Shown here: piece by piece, positions 34,068-46,385 of the stretch
How the letters are laid out: each line of letters begins with the position of its first letter
How positions within the stretch are numbered: position 1 is the stretch's first letter
Assembly: GCA_022376465.1 (NCBI GenBank)
Contig: JACDTU010000010.1
Location: forward strand, 806,001-870,000
Source of the DNA: Cubamyces lactineus
Taxonomy: Eukaryota > Basidiomycota > Agaricomycetes > Polyporales > Polyporaceae
DNA: 64,000 nt
Direction: 5' to 3'
The notes under the pieces: generated by a model
Seen by the model: only the letters and a program-made list of their open reading frames with translations
The model's database searches: none
What the model was told of the DNA's origin: nothing
Position numbers and translations under genes: made by a program

Positions 34068-34786
34068 GGTCGTCAAATACAAGCAAAGTAGGAGGTGATG
34101 GTGGTGGCAAGGAAAGAGGATGGGAGCGTAGATGTACGAGGAGGAAATGTCGTTGCGCAGTAGTGGCCGTGTCTCAGCCCGCGCAGTGACGGTCCCTTGG
34201 AGCTCCAAATCGGCGCTCTCCGACAATGGTTACCGTATTGCAGCTTCGGAAAACCAGACGCATACATATAACCGGCTACCCTGTCGTTACAAATCGTAGC
34301 CTGCTACAGAGCGGCTGCCGCAGTCTTCCGCAGTAGGATGAGTCCAGGGCGCAGCTACAGCCAAGCTCATTACGCGTTCACGAGGTTATTCAGCTTCGGG
34401 CCGAGGGGTGCATAACTAAGTGACCTAGTGCCTTGACTTACTCAACTTACAGAATTGGGTTCTAATTCTTGCATAGTACTAGCGTGCCGCATAATAGCTA
34501 ACGGTACACGGGCGGCTCAAAGGAAGAGAATGACGACCCAACAGTGTTCATAACAGAACACAGGAGAGACGTAGGAGCTAGGTGATCGAGAATAATAAGG
34601 ATTGGCTATTCAAGCAGAAGAGGCATTAGACCTTGAATCAGAGATCAGCAGGTACTTACCGCTGCGGCTACAGTATGAGTGCTATTGCCGCAACAAGTGA
34701 CTGGCCCTTTTCCCCAGTCGCAGTCTCACGTGGCTGACCTTGGGTAGGAAGATGCATTAATACGGGGAGTAAAATGTACAGACTGT
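34068..34786. other. Region between CUE-gene promoter and the Vps3844 gene end
   Basis: About 0.7 kb; no gene is recognised. Confidence 0.5.
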
Positions 34787-35968
34787 TCAGTGGGAACTGC
34801 TGGCGACACCACCAGTCAATGTACTCGGCAACTTCTGCTCGCCCACCGCGGTGAGGAGCGCGATCGATCCGCCGACGAGAAGGAGAAGCGTCACAGTAGT
34901 TCCAGCGAGGAGGACAAAAGGCCTGAGAATCATGTTAGTCCTAAGCCCACCACGCATTACGCTGAGGTTCATACGCACCCACTGACGTCCTTGCGCTCAC
35001 AAGCGCTTCCCGCCCACTGCTCCTTCCTGCCCTTCTCATCCGTCGTGGCGCTGCACGCGCAGACAAAACACGTCTTTCCAGCCTTGCTCGCCGCCACACA
35101 TTCGCCGTGTCCACTGCACGAGTTCGTCGCATTCCCGCATACATCCGCGCTTGAGTAGCACGTCGAGATGGAGTCGATCGGTTCTGCCGGACGCGGCAAA
35201 GGCGGGGGAAGTGGGGATTGCGGAGGTTGGCGCTTGTGATGCGAGCTGGAATGCGTAGGCACGGTCACGACCGCAATATTGATATCTTGCCTCTCCACGA
35301 GGTAGCCTAAGACCGCCTTGACGGTTTGGACGGCCTGACGGTACTGCTCGCTGTCCTTGCCGAAGGTATGGCGGAGGTCTTCGATATGAGTGAGGTCAAA
35401 TGCACCAAAGCGGTCTACGGGGAGCGCATCTCCGTCGACGAAGTTCAAGAAAGGGTAGAGCTGTTCGACCGCATCCTCTGAGCTAGGAGAGGGAACCGAG
35501 AACGCGTCAAGCATTCGCTTGGGCTTGTCATACGCGTGTTCTTGCGTATCATATACGTATGAGTAGACATGATGTGCGCGGTCGGTGTAAGAGGGTATAA
35601 GCGAGGACAGCGAGTCTTGAGAGACGTGTGATTTGATGTGGAAGGTAGGCTTCAGGGATGACGGGATGACATCTACGGACGCGTTAGTGCACGCATACCA
35701 GGACACTAGGACACTATGACACACCATTTACATGCTCTTTGCTCAACGTCAAGAGCAAGCCAGTCTTGGGCCCCTGCCCGACCAATAGATCCTGCTCTCC
35801 GGGGTATGCGTTCGCGTCCTCGAAGCGTTCGAGGTTCAAGTGTTTGGAAAGGACAGCTCCGGCATGTTTGAGCGAGAGCTGAGAAGGGACGTCGGGAGAT
35901 GGATGGAGGTATACTTTGACGGCCTGGCATAAGCCGGTGAGCAACAGAGAGACTAAGAGTCCCTTCAT
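34787..35968 (-). CDS. Vps3844 (DUF3844) domain type I membrane protein
   Basis: A 357-aa protein in three exons (35725-35968, 34979-35672, 34787-34922). It has a signal peptide (MKGLLVSLLLTGLCQAV), a luminal part with SQLSLKHAGAVLSKHLNLE and FLNFVDGDALPVDRFGAFDL, then a proline-rich linker. A cysteine-rich EGF-like module follows (SCSGHGECV, CFVCACSATT, GSACERKDVSG), and directly after it one transmembrane helix (FVLLAGTTVTLLLLVGGSIALL) with a short tail. This order is the hallmark of the fungal Vps3844 C-terminal domain family. The family is thought to act in vacuolar sorting or ER processing; the molecular role is not established. Confidence 0.87.
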
Positions 35969-36384
35969 GATGTCAGGTTGCTGGAGGTTGCGGACAGGCA
36001 CAGGCGTTCAGTACCGTCGTAATGATTTGACCTTGTTTGGCCCTGTGGCGGATTTCCTCGTACACGCGCGCTTATACCTGACCATACCAATCTCACCGCG
36101 TCATTAACACTGAAGCAGGAATAATGCAACATATGCAAGAACTGAGGCCTATTTGTGTAGGTGAAATGGGGTGGCTGAATGGCGGCGCTGAGTTCTGAAG
36201 GATCAGTCGCTCAAGTAGCATTTACAACAAGTACAGTATAGGGTATCACGTAGAATACAGGCATAGAATCCGGGTCCGAGGTAAGGGGGTAGCAAGGAGT
36301 ACGGAGGGAAAGCCATATGGTATGACGATGTGCGACATTGAAAAGGGTGTAAAAGGGTGACGGTACTTCAATCTAGCGGATTCC
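35969..36384. other. Intergenic region upstream of the Vps3844 gene
   Basis: About 0.4 kb; promoter region of the Vps3844 gene plus the 3' end of the next gene. No further feature is seen. Confidence 0.5.
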
Positions 36385-36910
36385 TCAGCCGTGACGACCA
36401 AGACGACCCGTGCTCTTCCTGATGGTCTTCGCTTCGGCTTGCTTAGCCTTTGCACGGCGAGCCCTACACCAAGCTCGTTTAGCATCACATACGGAATATG
36501 TCACAAACGGCAGCCACTCACTCTTCAAGTGCCTCTTGCTCAAGCCTCTTTACGTGCTCCTTAGCGCTGCGCACGGCAGACCTAGCGTCGTTCAGAGCCC
36601 TGTCGGCCGCAGCCTCAGCGGCCTCGGCCTCTGTGACCTTCTGACGAGCAGCTAGTATGCTTGGATCCTTCTTGAGATTAAAGGAATGGTCCGAGTCCGT
36701 CGAGGAGGAACGACGGCGGCCAAACAGACCTCCGCCAGAACGGCGGGTCGACCCAGTACGCATCGAATCGTTGCTGTTGTCGTAGTTATTGTAGCCGTTG
36801 CCGTTGTAGCTACTGTTGTTATCGAGAGAGTTCGAGCGACGGCCAAACAGACCACGGCTACGAGACGGCGGCGATTCGGGCTGCGGAGACGAGGAACGGA
36901 AGAGAGGCAT
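36385..36910 (-). CDS. Small conserved-looking basidiomycete protein with GLFGRR repeats and a coiled coil
   Basis: A 155-aa protein in two exons (36522-36910, 36385-36463). The N-terminal half is Ser/Arg/Asn-rich and has the motif GLFGRR twice (about residues 20-25 and 61-66), each followed by a serine-rich segment. The C-terminal half is a charged Ala/Glu/Arg helix (AARQKVTEAEAAEAAADRAL, AVRSAKEHVKRLEQEALEEA) predicted to form a coiled coil. It ends GRLGRHG. I recall similar unnamed proteins in mushroom genomes but know no function. The spacing of the GLFGRR motifs with serines suggests phosphorylation or a binding motif, which is inference. Confidence 0.72.
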
Positions 36911-37441
36911 AACTTATAGGCCGTCAGGACACATAGGATGCTATACGGAAAGAACACACTCACTTAGAAGTCAAGCAGTGTCGTGTCGTATAAAGCTGAC
37001 TGCCGTTGTACGGATTCAATGGTAAGTTGTGAGGCCACCTATGGTACCATCGAGCGGGTATATAACGCTGCCAACGCGTATACGTCAGTGGGGCATCGCC
37101 TCTTGCCCCTGTACTTTCTGGTCAAATGTGTCCACAGGGCGCGCTCGTCTCCATGCTGGAGCAAAGCGCATTGCATGGAGCATCGTTCTCAGTTAGCTAT
37201 CCTGGGCTTCGCACTTGTCGTCGCAGTGGCTGCGCCCACGTTCAGCAGATAGCCATTACGTCATAGAGGGCTAATGGTCCGTGCGCGGGAAAGGGATCAA
37301 GTGGCGGAGTTTGAACCGGAGCCTCAACTCTTCCTTCAATCGCAACCTTCTATAAATGCCCCCTCCTTGCTTCCTCCACTCACTACCCGTGGCCCCGCCA
37401 TCGTGCTCGTTGTTGACGACGGTCCCGAGAGCGTAGCGGCA
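36911..37441. other. Divergent intergenic region GLFGRR protein / TOA1
   Basis: About 0.5 kb with promoters on both sides. TATATAA at 37059-37065 may serve the left gene; TATAAA at 37351 serves TOA1. Confidence 0.5.
37351..37356 (+). promoter_or_regulatory. TATA box of TOA1
   Basis: TATAAA about 86 bp upstream of the TOA1 start codon. Confidence 0.5.
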
Positions 37442-38603
37442 ATGTCGAATAAGATTGTGGTGAGCTGCTCACCAAAGATCGTGTCTTTTGTAGCTCCCTT
37501 AATGACGACGGATTCCTCGATGAGCCCTCCATCTATCGCGCCGTCATCGACGACGTGATTGCGAACATAAAGACCGAGTTTGACGAATACGGTGTTTCCG
37601 AGGACGTTCTGGCCGAATTGCAAAGTGTAAGTATACTGCTCACGCTGCTACTGCTCCAATTCACCCAGTCGTTCGCGACAATAGAAATGGGAAGCCAAGG
37701 TCATCGCCTCTCACGTCGCAGATTTCGAGCCCGCGCCCGCGCCGCAACCGCCTGCTCCTCCTGCACACCCTGCGTATCCTCCGCACCCAATGCATATGCC
37801 CCATGGGCACTATCCTCCGCATACCGCGTACGCGCAACCGCCGCCTCACCCGATGCAGCCACATGTGAAGGCTGAGCCTGTCGACAATCGGTATATGCTG
37901 AATAACCCAGGCATGCCCTATGGGCTGCCGCCGCTGGCTGGCCCCCAGATTCCACCGCGGCCACCGATTCCCGGGGGCCAGCCAATCCAGTACGCTCACA
38001 TGAACGGACGTCCTCCAAGTGCTGCAGGTCAGGCACCGCCGCCCCCTACGGCTCGTTACCCGCCTCAGCCTGCGAGTACTACACAGCCGCAGCAGCAACC
38101 TGCTCCTGCGGCAAGGATACCACAAGTTGACGGACCGTCTTCGTCTTCGTCAGAATCCCCGTCGCCGCCTCCGAGTCAGAACTACGCGCCCCGTTCATCA
38201 CACCCGTCTTTGCCCCAACCGTCCCAGAACTCGGCGGCATCGAAAGCAGACGATTCGGAGGCGATCAATAGCGACTTGGATGACTCTGATTCGGACGTTG
38301 AGCAAGACGGTATTGAGGGCGGGGCCGCCGACCAAGACATTGTCTTCTGCACGTACGATAAGGTGCGTTGTCGCTGATGGCTCCAGCCTTGGTCTCGTTT
38401 CACTCACGTTCAACACTCTTACTCCAGGTTGCTCGAGTAAAGAACAAGTGGAAGTGTGTTCTCAAGGACGGCATGATCCATATCAATGGCAAAGACTACC
38501 TCTTCGCCAAGTGCAGTGGGTGCGTAACAGCGTTCGGTGCATGCACCTCACAGCAAGCTCATCTTCATCCCTTTCTTGTTCTAACAGCGAATTTGAGTGG
38601 TGA
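37442..38603 (+). CDS. TOA1: Transcription initiation factor IIA large subunit (alpha/beta)
   Basis: TFIIA stabilises TBP on the TATA box at RNA polymerase II promoters. Five exons (37442-37459, 37525-37626, 37685-38362, 38428-38519, 38588-38603) give 301 aa. Exon 1 has only six codons (MSNKIV). The N-terminal helix bundle is YRAVIDDVIANIKTEFDEYGVSEDVLAELQSKWEAKV. A long Pro/Gln/His-rich linker follows, then an acidic stretch (SDLDDSDSDVEQD). The C-terminal beta-barrel reads VFCTYDKVARVKNKWKCVLKDG, INGKDYLFAKCSGEFEW, ending at the family's usual terminal tryptophan, which sits in a 16-nt last exon. Both conserved ends and the usual length support the model fully. Confidence 0.95.
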
Positions 38604-40532
38604 TTGATCAGGCTCGGGTGTCATCGTTTTCCTGATTTACTGTATCTCTGTCCAGCGTCGTCCGGGTCCATACATATCACTATATCTCGCATTGAGCACG
38701 CATATTGTTAGAGTCATCGCATGTAATATATCTCTGCTATTGGAAACATGGACTTGCATCGGCGCCGACCAACAACACAAGACTGGTTAGGCCACGAAGT
38801 CCCGTTGGTTGACTCTGGTACGCAAGGTGTCGTGATTTACCTGAGGTACAGTATGTGCAGCCGCATCATCGTCTCGGATCGTTTGAACGATACTAACGAT
38901 GACCATATATGTGTTGCGCCGTGCAAGTATATTGCTATATCTATGGGCTCGGGTTCTTCGGGGAAGGCGTACAGATATATCGCCGGAGGCAGTGGCCAGC
39001 CCAAGCAGTGAACAGCACATATGGTGGACAGGCAAGATAGCGTGTATGACTTCGGGTATAGATGTCCGCGAGCTGATAAAGAAAGCGTTCAGTAGTTCTT
39101 ACGTTAGACTCGGCGAAATATCGCGCTATGCCAGTGCAATGCACTAGCACTGAGCAGAGCTGAGGGGTATATAGGTGATATCAAGACCACGGAGCCCTAT
39201 ACAAAAGGAGAACAGACACGGCCAGGGATGCGCGCGCTGTGCCCGTACCTCAAGTGTGTGTGCATCATCGCCCAGCGCCGCGTGCACCTCAAGAGGCTGG
39301 CCTCGCTGCAGAGCAGCTGACGGACGGCGGGCTTCCGAGCCCCATGTTGAGGGCAACATCCCCGCAATCGTCCAAGCTGCCAAATTCCAACCGATATGCC
39401 ACATCGGTTACCGTTTAGGCTCGCGTTCAAATTCATGAGTTTTGGCTGAGCTTCCCTAGATGCGCGGGAGATCTAGGTTTGACGGACAGATGTCAGCTGG
39501 AGGATAGCACACGAGGACGAGCGGAATGTGTCGATGGCCCGTCGGTCTCTACGGGGACGACAGAAGGATCAGTCCTGCAAGACCGTAGATGGGAACCAGA
39601 ATGGGCTTCTGTGTTCAGGCGTGGAAACTATTCTGCCGGATACAAGGCCTTGCAGCCCTGCAGCCAGTGCGGCCACGCCTCAGTACCTCTGTATGTAGCA
39701 TAGCGGATCCTCGGCCCTGAGCTTAGGACGCACTGCCATGGCCAGTACTTGTAGGACTTTTGTCAGCTTGAAGGAGGATACAGTGCACGGGCGGCTTGCG
39801 CGGGGATTGGCCAGGCCAGTGCTCGTGCACATTTTGAAACTCTGTGCTTCTCTTGGCCGGGCGCAGAGAAGCACCTTCTCAGGGTGAGCTTCGTCTGGTA
39901 GCAAAATGGGCGGTACGGGCTTGCATTGGTGATCGGCGCGCGACGCGCGCGCTGAGAGCAGAGGATGAGCGTCGAATGCGATGGCAAGAAGTCTGAAGGG
40001 GCTGGAGGCTAAGACCTCCGCCCGTCGAAATGACCCGAGAGGCGGGGAAAGCGGCTGAGAGCGGGCGCTGGGCGCTGCGATGGCGAGATTGCGGGCGGCA
40101 TTGCGCCCTGGCTGGGCAGCTGATGAGGGTACACTCCGTCCGGCGATACTAGCGCAGCCTTTTGAGAGAGAACAAAGTGGAATGAGACACTAGGCGCCCA
40201 GCAGTGAGCGCGGTGGGAGGTGGCCGGAGTCGGAGGCTGGTATACTTGAAGAGTTGCCATAGAAGGAGGGGTATGTGCTGGGAGGGCGGGAGGCGGGGCG
40301 GTGCAGGTGCGGGGCGGTGGCCGAGAGAACCGAGAGGGCAGGTGCAGAGGGAAAGTGGAAGCGCGTCTATGCACAGGATCGCACTCGTTGACGGTACGCG
40401 TGTCTGATGTCTGAGATGCCAGGGACGGCGCGGTCGCAGCGCCCTCACAGCTCTCATCTCCTATATATTCACGTACGTATCTGCCCCTCCGTCTTTTCTC
40501 CAGTCTTGTCTGCACTCACTCACCTTTTCCTC
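38604..40532. other. Intergenic region between TOA1 and the pepsin-like membrane protein gene
   Basis: About 1.9 kb. I found no gene. The last 500 bp is G-rich then C/T-rich and leads into a TATA element, so it looks like the promoter of the next gene. Confidence 0.5.
40462..40468 (+). promoter_or_regulatory. TATA box of the pepsin-like membrane protein gene
   Basis: TATATAT about 65 bp before the ATG. Confidence 0.5.
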
Positions 40533-43057
40533 ATGATTTCTAGTTTCGGCGCCCTCCGCGCCCTTTTGGTCGCTGCTGCTTTATGTTCTCCGGCCCTTTC
40601 GCTCCCTCGCCTGCCCGCCCTCAAAGCAAAACGCTCGCTTCATGACTACGTCGACAACCTCGTCTACCTCGACGCCAACAAGTCTTCTCTCTACTGCGCG
40701 GTAGAGGCGAACCGTGAGACCTATGGCGCCTACCTAGACAACCACTGGTCAGTTCCTCGTGCCTCTCGCTTGGTTTGCTCTGTCTGACTCAGATGTCCGC
40801 GTAGGGGAGGATTGGTGATGAAGAGCAGCAGTTCACAAGGCTCGACATCCCAGATCACTGTTGAGGGTGTCTCTGTGTCCGGTAAGTAGCATATATGCGT
40901 GTCTACGAACGTCATGCTGATACCTAGCGTGACGTTTAGTGTCAAGCAACCATGGTACGATTGGTTTCATGCAGGAGGATATTGAGATCGACTATTGTAC
41001 GTCAAATGTCCGAAACTCGTTTTCTCCTGTTCCTGAGCCCTTATTCTCCGTTTAGACACGACCTCTCAATGGCCTAGTTCATGGCCTGCCATTGGTAGCT
41101 CCGCAGGTGTCGGTGCCGCGCGCATCGGTATCGACATCACGGACTCGAAGAGCGTCATGAACCAGTACATCGCCTCCAAGTGGTCCAACATCCTCGACAA
41201 CTGGTACTACGACCTCTTCGTTTTCTACGACTGGATGAACGCGACTTCACAGTCGGTCGAGATCGACTTCGCGGGCATCATCACCACCGGGTCCACCCTC
41301 GACTGGACGTCCGTCTTCGACATATCTGCGTCGCAGGTCAGCCAGTACGGCCTACCCGACCTGAGCAGCATCAAGAACCAGCCGTACATCTACTACCGCC
41401 CTGACGGCACGTTCTACATCGACAACTGCCTCTGGGCAAACGGCAAGCAGGTCACGATCTCGAGCAACGTCCCCAAGACGTCTTCCGACAGCGTCGTCGT
41501 CGATATCTCGCTGACGGAGCGCTTCTCGCTCTTCCCCCATGACGTCGTGAAGGCGATCTACGGCAGCCTGTCCGGCAACATGTACTATGCGCACTCGACG
41601 TACGGCTACTACCAGATTCCGTGCAACTCCCAGGTTTCGTTCTGGTTCACGATCGATGGCGTGAAGTACACGGTCAACCAGGACGCGCTCATGGCGCCGA
41701 ACCCGTGGGGCGACCAGTGCATCGGCACGATCTTCAGCTCGGGCCAGTCGCCCTCGTACTCCTCCCAGTGGGACATCGTCTTCGGCTTCCAGTTCTGTAC
41801 GTATCTTACTTCCTGCGCGTGCTCGTATCCAGTAACTGACGCGACATTGCACAGTGTCGTCGTTCTACTACCGCTCGGGTATCTCGCACAGCACGAATCA
41901 GCCCTACGCGAAGCTCCTTCCTCTGCCTTCGCCCTCGCAGGGCTGGTACGGCTCCAGCAGCGGCTCGTGGTCCTGGTCGAGCTCGGGCGGCTCCAGCATC
42001 CAGTACAGCGATGGCGCGTCGTACGGCGGCAGCACGGCCACGTACTCCGCAGGCAGCTCCGGGTCGACGTACGGCTACTCCGGCTCGAACTCGAACCAGA
42101 ACCAGAACTCGAACTCCGGCTCGAGCTACCAGGGCGGGTATAACGGCGGATACAACGGCAACCAGGGCTACCAGTCCTCCGCATCGTCGACCACGTACCA
42201 GGCCTCGTCGACGTACTACAGCGGCTCCGGCTCCAACTCGGGCAACAGCTGGGGCAACAACGACAACTACAATGGCAACAGCGGCAGCTACAGTAGCAGC
42301 AACGGCAACTACAACGGTAACAACGGTGGCTACAACGGCAACAACGGCGGGTACAGCACCGACAAGTCGTACCAGAGCACCACGTACGGCGGCTCCAGCT
42401 GGGGCAACAACAACAACAGTGGAAACGGCAACTACGGCGGCAACACGTACACGCCCAGCACGAGCACGACGTTCACCACCACCACGATCACGCACATCGG
42501 CACGACCACCGTCGCGTACGGCGCGAGTGCCACTGGGTCGTACGGTTACTCTGGCTCCGGCTCGAACGGCTACTCGGGCTCTGGCTCTGACAACGGCTAC
42601 TCTGGTTCGGGCTCTGGCTCGAACGGGTACTCCGGGTCGGGCTACTCTGGTTCTGGATACGACAGCGAGAACCTTGCTGTCGCCGGGAACGCTGCTGAGA
42701 CTGACGACCAGGGCAATGACCTGAACCTCCCGCACGGAAGCATTGTCGATAAGGTACATTTCTTAGTTCTCTGCGCAGCATTTTGAAGGCCAAATGCTGA
42801 CTACTTTCTTTGTCTCGCTATAGCTCAAGCACTGCTTGCCCGCGATCATCGTCGTCGTCGCGCTCGCCGGCCTCGGCCTCGTCATCGGGCTCATCACCTG
42901 CCTCGTCCGCCGGCGCCGCGGCAACGACGGCAGCGCGCGCGGCTCTGCGTACACGACCGTGCACTTCAAGGACGTGCACGAGCCGGTGAACGCGCCGCTC
43001 TACGGCGCCGAGGACGGCTCGTCGCGCTACTCCGATCCGTACAAGGACAAGGAGTAA
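40533..43057 (+). CDS. Membrane-anchored pepsin-fold protein with degenerate active sites and a Ser/Gly/Tyr/Asn-rich stalk
   Basis: A 740-aa type I membrane protein in six exons (40533-40747, 40805-40881, 40940-40996, 41056-41796, 41855-42753, 42824-43057). A signal peptide (FGALRALLVAAALCSPALS) starts it. Residues of about 60-400 resemble an A1 aspartic protease: VVVDISLTERFSLFPHDVVKAIYGSL sits where pepsins have DTGT...GP..DV..IY..L, then a YGYYQIPCNS segment and a GFQFLSSFYYRSG C-lobe end. The expected DTG triads read DYYTTS near the N-lobe and DISL in the C-lobe, so catalysis is doubtful. A 200-residue low-complexity stalk follows, then a helix (LPAIIVVVALAGLGLVIGLITCLV), an RRRR stop and a 50-residue acidic/tyrosine tail. 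Proteolytic function is unlikely; a wall, adhesion or sensor role is speculation. Confidence 0.72.
42060..42680 (+). repeat. In-frame degenerate repeat encoding Ser/Gly/Tyr/Asn-rich stalk
   Basis: The coding DNA repeats short units such as GYSGSGSNGYSGSGSD and GNNGGYNGNNGGY. It produces long spurious ORFs in other frames and on the other strand. Such tracts are prone to length change by slippage. Confidence 0.85.
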
Positions 43058-46000
43058 ACGACTCTCCTCCTTTGTCGCTTAGCCTTGGTGGGGAAGACCG
43101 CGTCTGCTAGAGTACATATGACTTATTGGATGGTTCGCGCCGCGCGTGAGGGCTGACAGGCAGGGCTCATTGCACTTTCTCACTAATCTTTTCTCTTCAC
43201 TTTCTGTTTTCTTTGGACATTGCTTGCTCTCGCTTATATCTCTAGTCTCTACTATCCCCATCATCACACCACTACTTACATCTCGCCGGAGGACTTTGGT
43301 TTGGTTGTGTCTCTTTACATAGGTATCTCTACATTCATACGAGTGTGTGCACAAGGCATTTCTATGGCGTGATCAGTCGTTCTCCCGGGCCAGGCTTCGA
43401 GCTTCGAGCTATGAGGCTCAACTAGATTCCTAGCTCAGTAGCTCGAATTAACAGGCAAGTTTTATCGCCTATGTTGTGCAGCAAGGCGGTGATACATACG
43501 CCCACAGAAGATGGAGCACGGCGAACATACACATACAACGAGATTCACAGATTCATTGCGATGTTCGCTCCACCATCCCGCGAGAGTGTACGTAGCCGAA
43601 CCCTATCCCGTACCACACGGACCCGGGGATGTCGGATTCCTCAGCGAGCTCGCTCGACGTGCACCCTGACCGAGACGGACGATGCGAGGGCTGTTGCCAG
43701 TGCCGCCGGTGTCAAGTCAAGCCAGTGCATATGTGGGGGATCTGCAAGTATCGCGGTTGAGTTCAGTTGGCATAGCTGATAGGAGCTTAATCCTTCGCGT
43801 CAGGACCTATCATTGGCAAGACCTTGTGGACCGTGGTCGAAGCTCCCCGTTCTCCGAAGAATGGGACAGGGGTACGATGCTCGCGGTGATCTGTCTTCTG
43901 TGATAGAGTCGATACGCGAGGCCCCTTGTCAGTCAAATAGGCTCTCCCGGCGGAACTCGAACGAGACATCGACGCGAGTCTAAGTATATTATGAGAGTAG
44001 AGTCGACGGGATCGCGATGAGGATGCCACACGCGCATGTTAGTAGGGTGCCTGCGCTGCGCGTAATCACGCAGTCAGCCGGTTTCGATCGCCGAGCAGGG
44101 CCCGTCAGCCGTACAGCCGTATAGACAAAAGCGTTGCGGTGAGGCCTTGAGGTTTGGGAAGTGTCGGAGAACCTGTCATTGTGTGGCAGGCTGCAGCCTC
44201 GAGGACTGAGTATCAGGACGCACGCGTAGGTGGTGGTTATCCAGCCATCCTCGGTTCTTTGAATCTTCGGAAGCCTACCTATCCGCAAGGAGGGCTGGTT
44301 CGCGTTGTGAGCTTTGAATTGGGGTTTGAGCTTGAGCCTGAGATACAAGGGCACTGTGATGCTACCGCTGGCCCTGAGACAACTTGGAACGTCAGCGCTT
44401 ACACAATCGCGGCTGTTCCGTACGCGAAATACAACATGTACGGTACCTTCAATTCCTCCACCAATGACTCGCTGGGCGCATCAAGCACAAGAAGTTTCGC
44501 ACATTCCCTGGCGCTGAGCGAGAATGCTGTCCCGATCGCAACAGTCCGTAACCTGGCAAGCAGCTAGGAGACCGGACCCGCCGAAGCGCTCAAGCGCTCA
44601 CGAGTAGCAGATCATATCCTGTTCCGACTCCGACGCCGGCGGTGAGTAGCGTTGTGCCGTTCGTCGTATTTCGGAATCCGGATGTTTTGCATGCGCAGAC
44701 GACTAACGCTCGACGCCCGTGTGTCATGCATCCATGGCGCAACCAGCTAGGCCAGCTCGAATGTCTTGGATCGCTATCGGACGACGCGCGACGCTTGGCT
44801 CCGGCGCCAGCTCGTTGATATCGCCGGAGAAAGACAGCACAGGTTGCAAGGGACAGAACGCGTTAGTCTGCAGAGAAGGTGATTTGAATATCAGCGTGGG
44901 CACACGCACACTGGAGGGTGGGGGTGCGCGAGAAGTCTCGGAGGGCGCGGTGGGCTGCTGTCAAACCCCATTACGCCTACGCCGCCACGCACTCGGCGCG
45001 TCACCGAACTCAATTTCGCCTCGAGCATGGGCGCAGGCAAGAAACGGCCCCTCCAAGGCTGAGGCTCCAACGCGGATGTTAGACGAGGATGTGACAGGAA
45101 CGCGACGGTGCACATCCACCTCCACGCCGCGCTCGCAGCGCGGCTAGCCTAATAAATCGAGCGCACCTGGGATCAGCTTTAGCCGCTGCGTGTTCGATGT
45201 GAGCCGCCGGTCTTTGGCAGACACGCTCAGGCTGATGATGATGGGTACGCCTCTTCTCCGCCGATAGCGCGCTGCCGAGTGATACACTGTAACTGATTCG
45301 TCCTCGCAGCACGCCCTCAGGCTTCGTTCGACATTCCACTCCTGACAGGCTGTTACGCTCTTCGCGCGCTTCTCCCAGGGCAGGGCAACTCCGCCACACA
45401 ATACGACGATAACACCGCGATGCACTTCGGAAAAGGTGCCGCGCGCCGAAGCCGCGACCCTTGTGTGCTGCGCATGCTAGCAGCGCTCGCTCTTTGAACC
45501 CCGGGTGTGATTCATGGTGGGTACCGGATGGAGCGGTGCAGGCGAGCTCACATCCGGACGAGCGCGTTCGATGCACTATCGCAGCGCCCAGGAGGCAGGG
45601 CTGCTGCTACAACGGATGGGTCGCACCGTGACGACGAGGACGACGTCGAGGAGGACAACGCGAATGTTCGGATGATACACATCGATGATGATCCTTGACG
45701 CACTGCGGGCGGCACGCGCGCGCGCGCCAGTCAAAAAGACGCTTTCCGTGCAGCTGCCTGTTTGGACACAACGCCGCACCGCATTTCCCAGGGGGCGGAG
45801 GCTAGTCGCGCGAGGGTACGGCAGACGGCTGCAGATGGCGAGGCAGAAAGGCTGCGAGGGGTCCGGCGAGCCAGACAGTCGCCATCAGCCAGCTGTGCCT
45901 TCTTGCATCAGCTGCTCCGAGAACCGTGCTCCCAGTTCAGGTCCTTGCGCGCGCGGGCGCGGCTGCAGGTGGGTGGGCCTCCCTGCCACCCATTCGGATT

Positions 46001-46385
46001 CGGCGCTCACGGTAAGCTTCAGGTGCGATTCCCACCAGAGCGTGCTCTGCCCATCCCAGACTCAGACTCGGACCCCCTTGTGCTATAAAGCTCTCCGATA
46101 TCCCGACCGGGCGGGCATTCCACCTACGGGTGCCCCTCCACCCACGCCCCATCCGTTCCTCGACGCTCTCGGCGGACTGCACGGGCCCCAGGTGCCCTTC
46201 TAAACACTACTACTGCTACCACTGCACAGCCATCTGCCCATCTATACCGCTCCTGCTACTCCTGCTCACCTGCTTGCACACCAGGCTGTGTCCTCGTCTC
46301 CTGTATAAAGCCGGATCTACCACTATCACCACCACTACTACCAGTACTACCCCGGCTTGGCTGCCATCCTGCTGCCCGCACGATC
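43058..46385. other. Long intergenic region upstream of WOPR gene 1
   Basis: About 3.3 kb. An open frame at 44154-44567 (about 137 codons, with PETTWNVSAYTIAAVPYAKYN) is the only passage that looks faintly protein-like; I cannot assign or splice it. From about 46.0 kb the sequence becomes C/T-rich and leads into the TATA element of the next gene. Confidence 0.4.
46304..46309 (+). promoter_or_regulatory. TATA box of WOPR gene 1
   Basis: TATAAA about 77 bp before the ATG at 46386. A second TATAAA lies at 46084. Confidence 0.45.

Noticed and set aside
41806..42759. 317-codon open frame on the minus strand and a 237-codon second frame on the plus strand
   Set aside because: Both are shadows of the GC-rich Ser/Gly/Tyr repeat; the Val/Arg-rich and Arg/Thr-rich translations have no protein character.
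43989..44567. Overlapping frames on both strands at 44 kb as a candidate gene
   Set aside because: No splice-consistent extension and no recognised motif; kept only as a remark in the intergenic entry.
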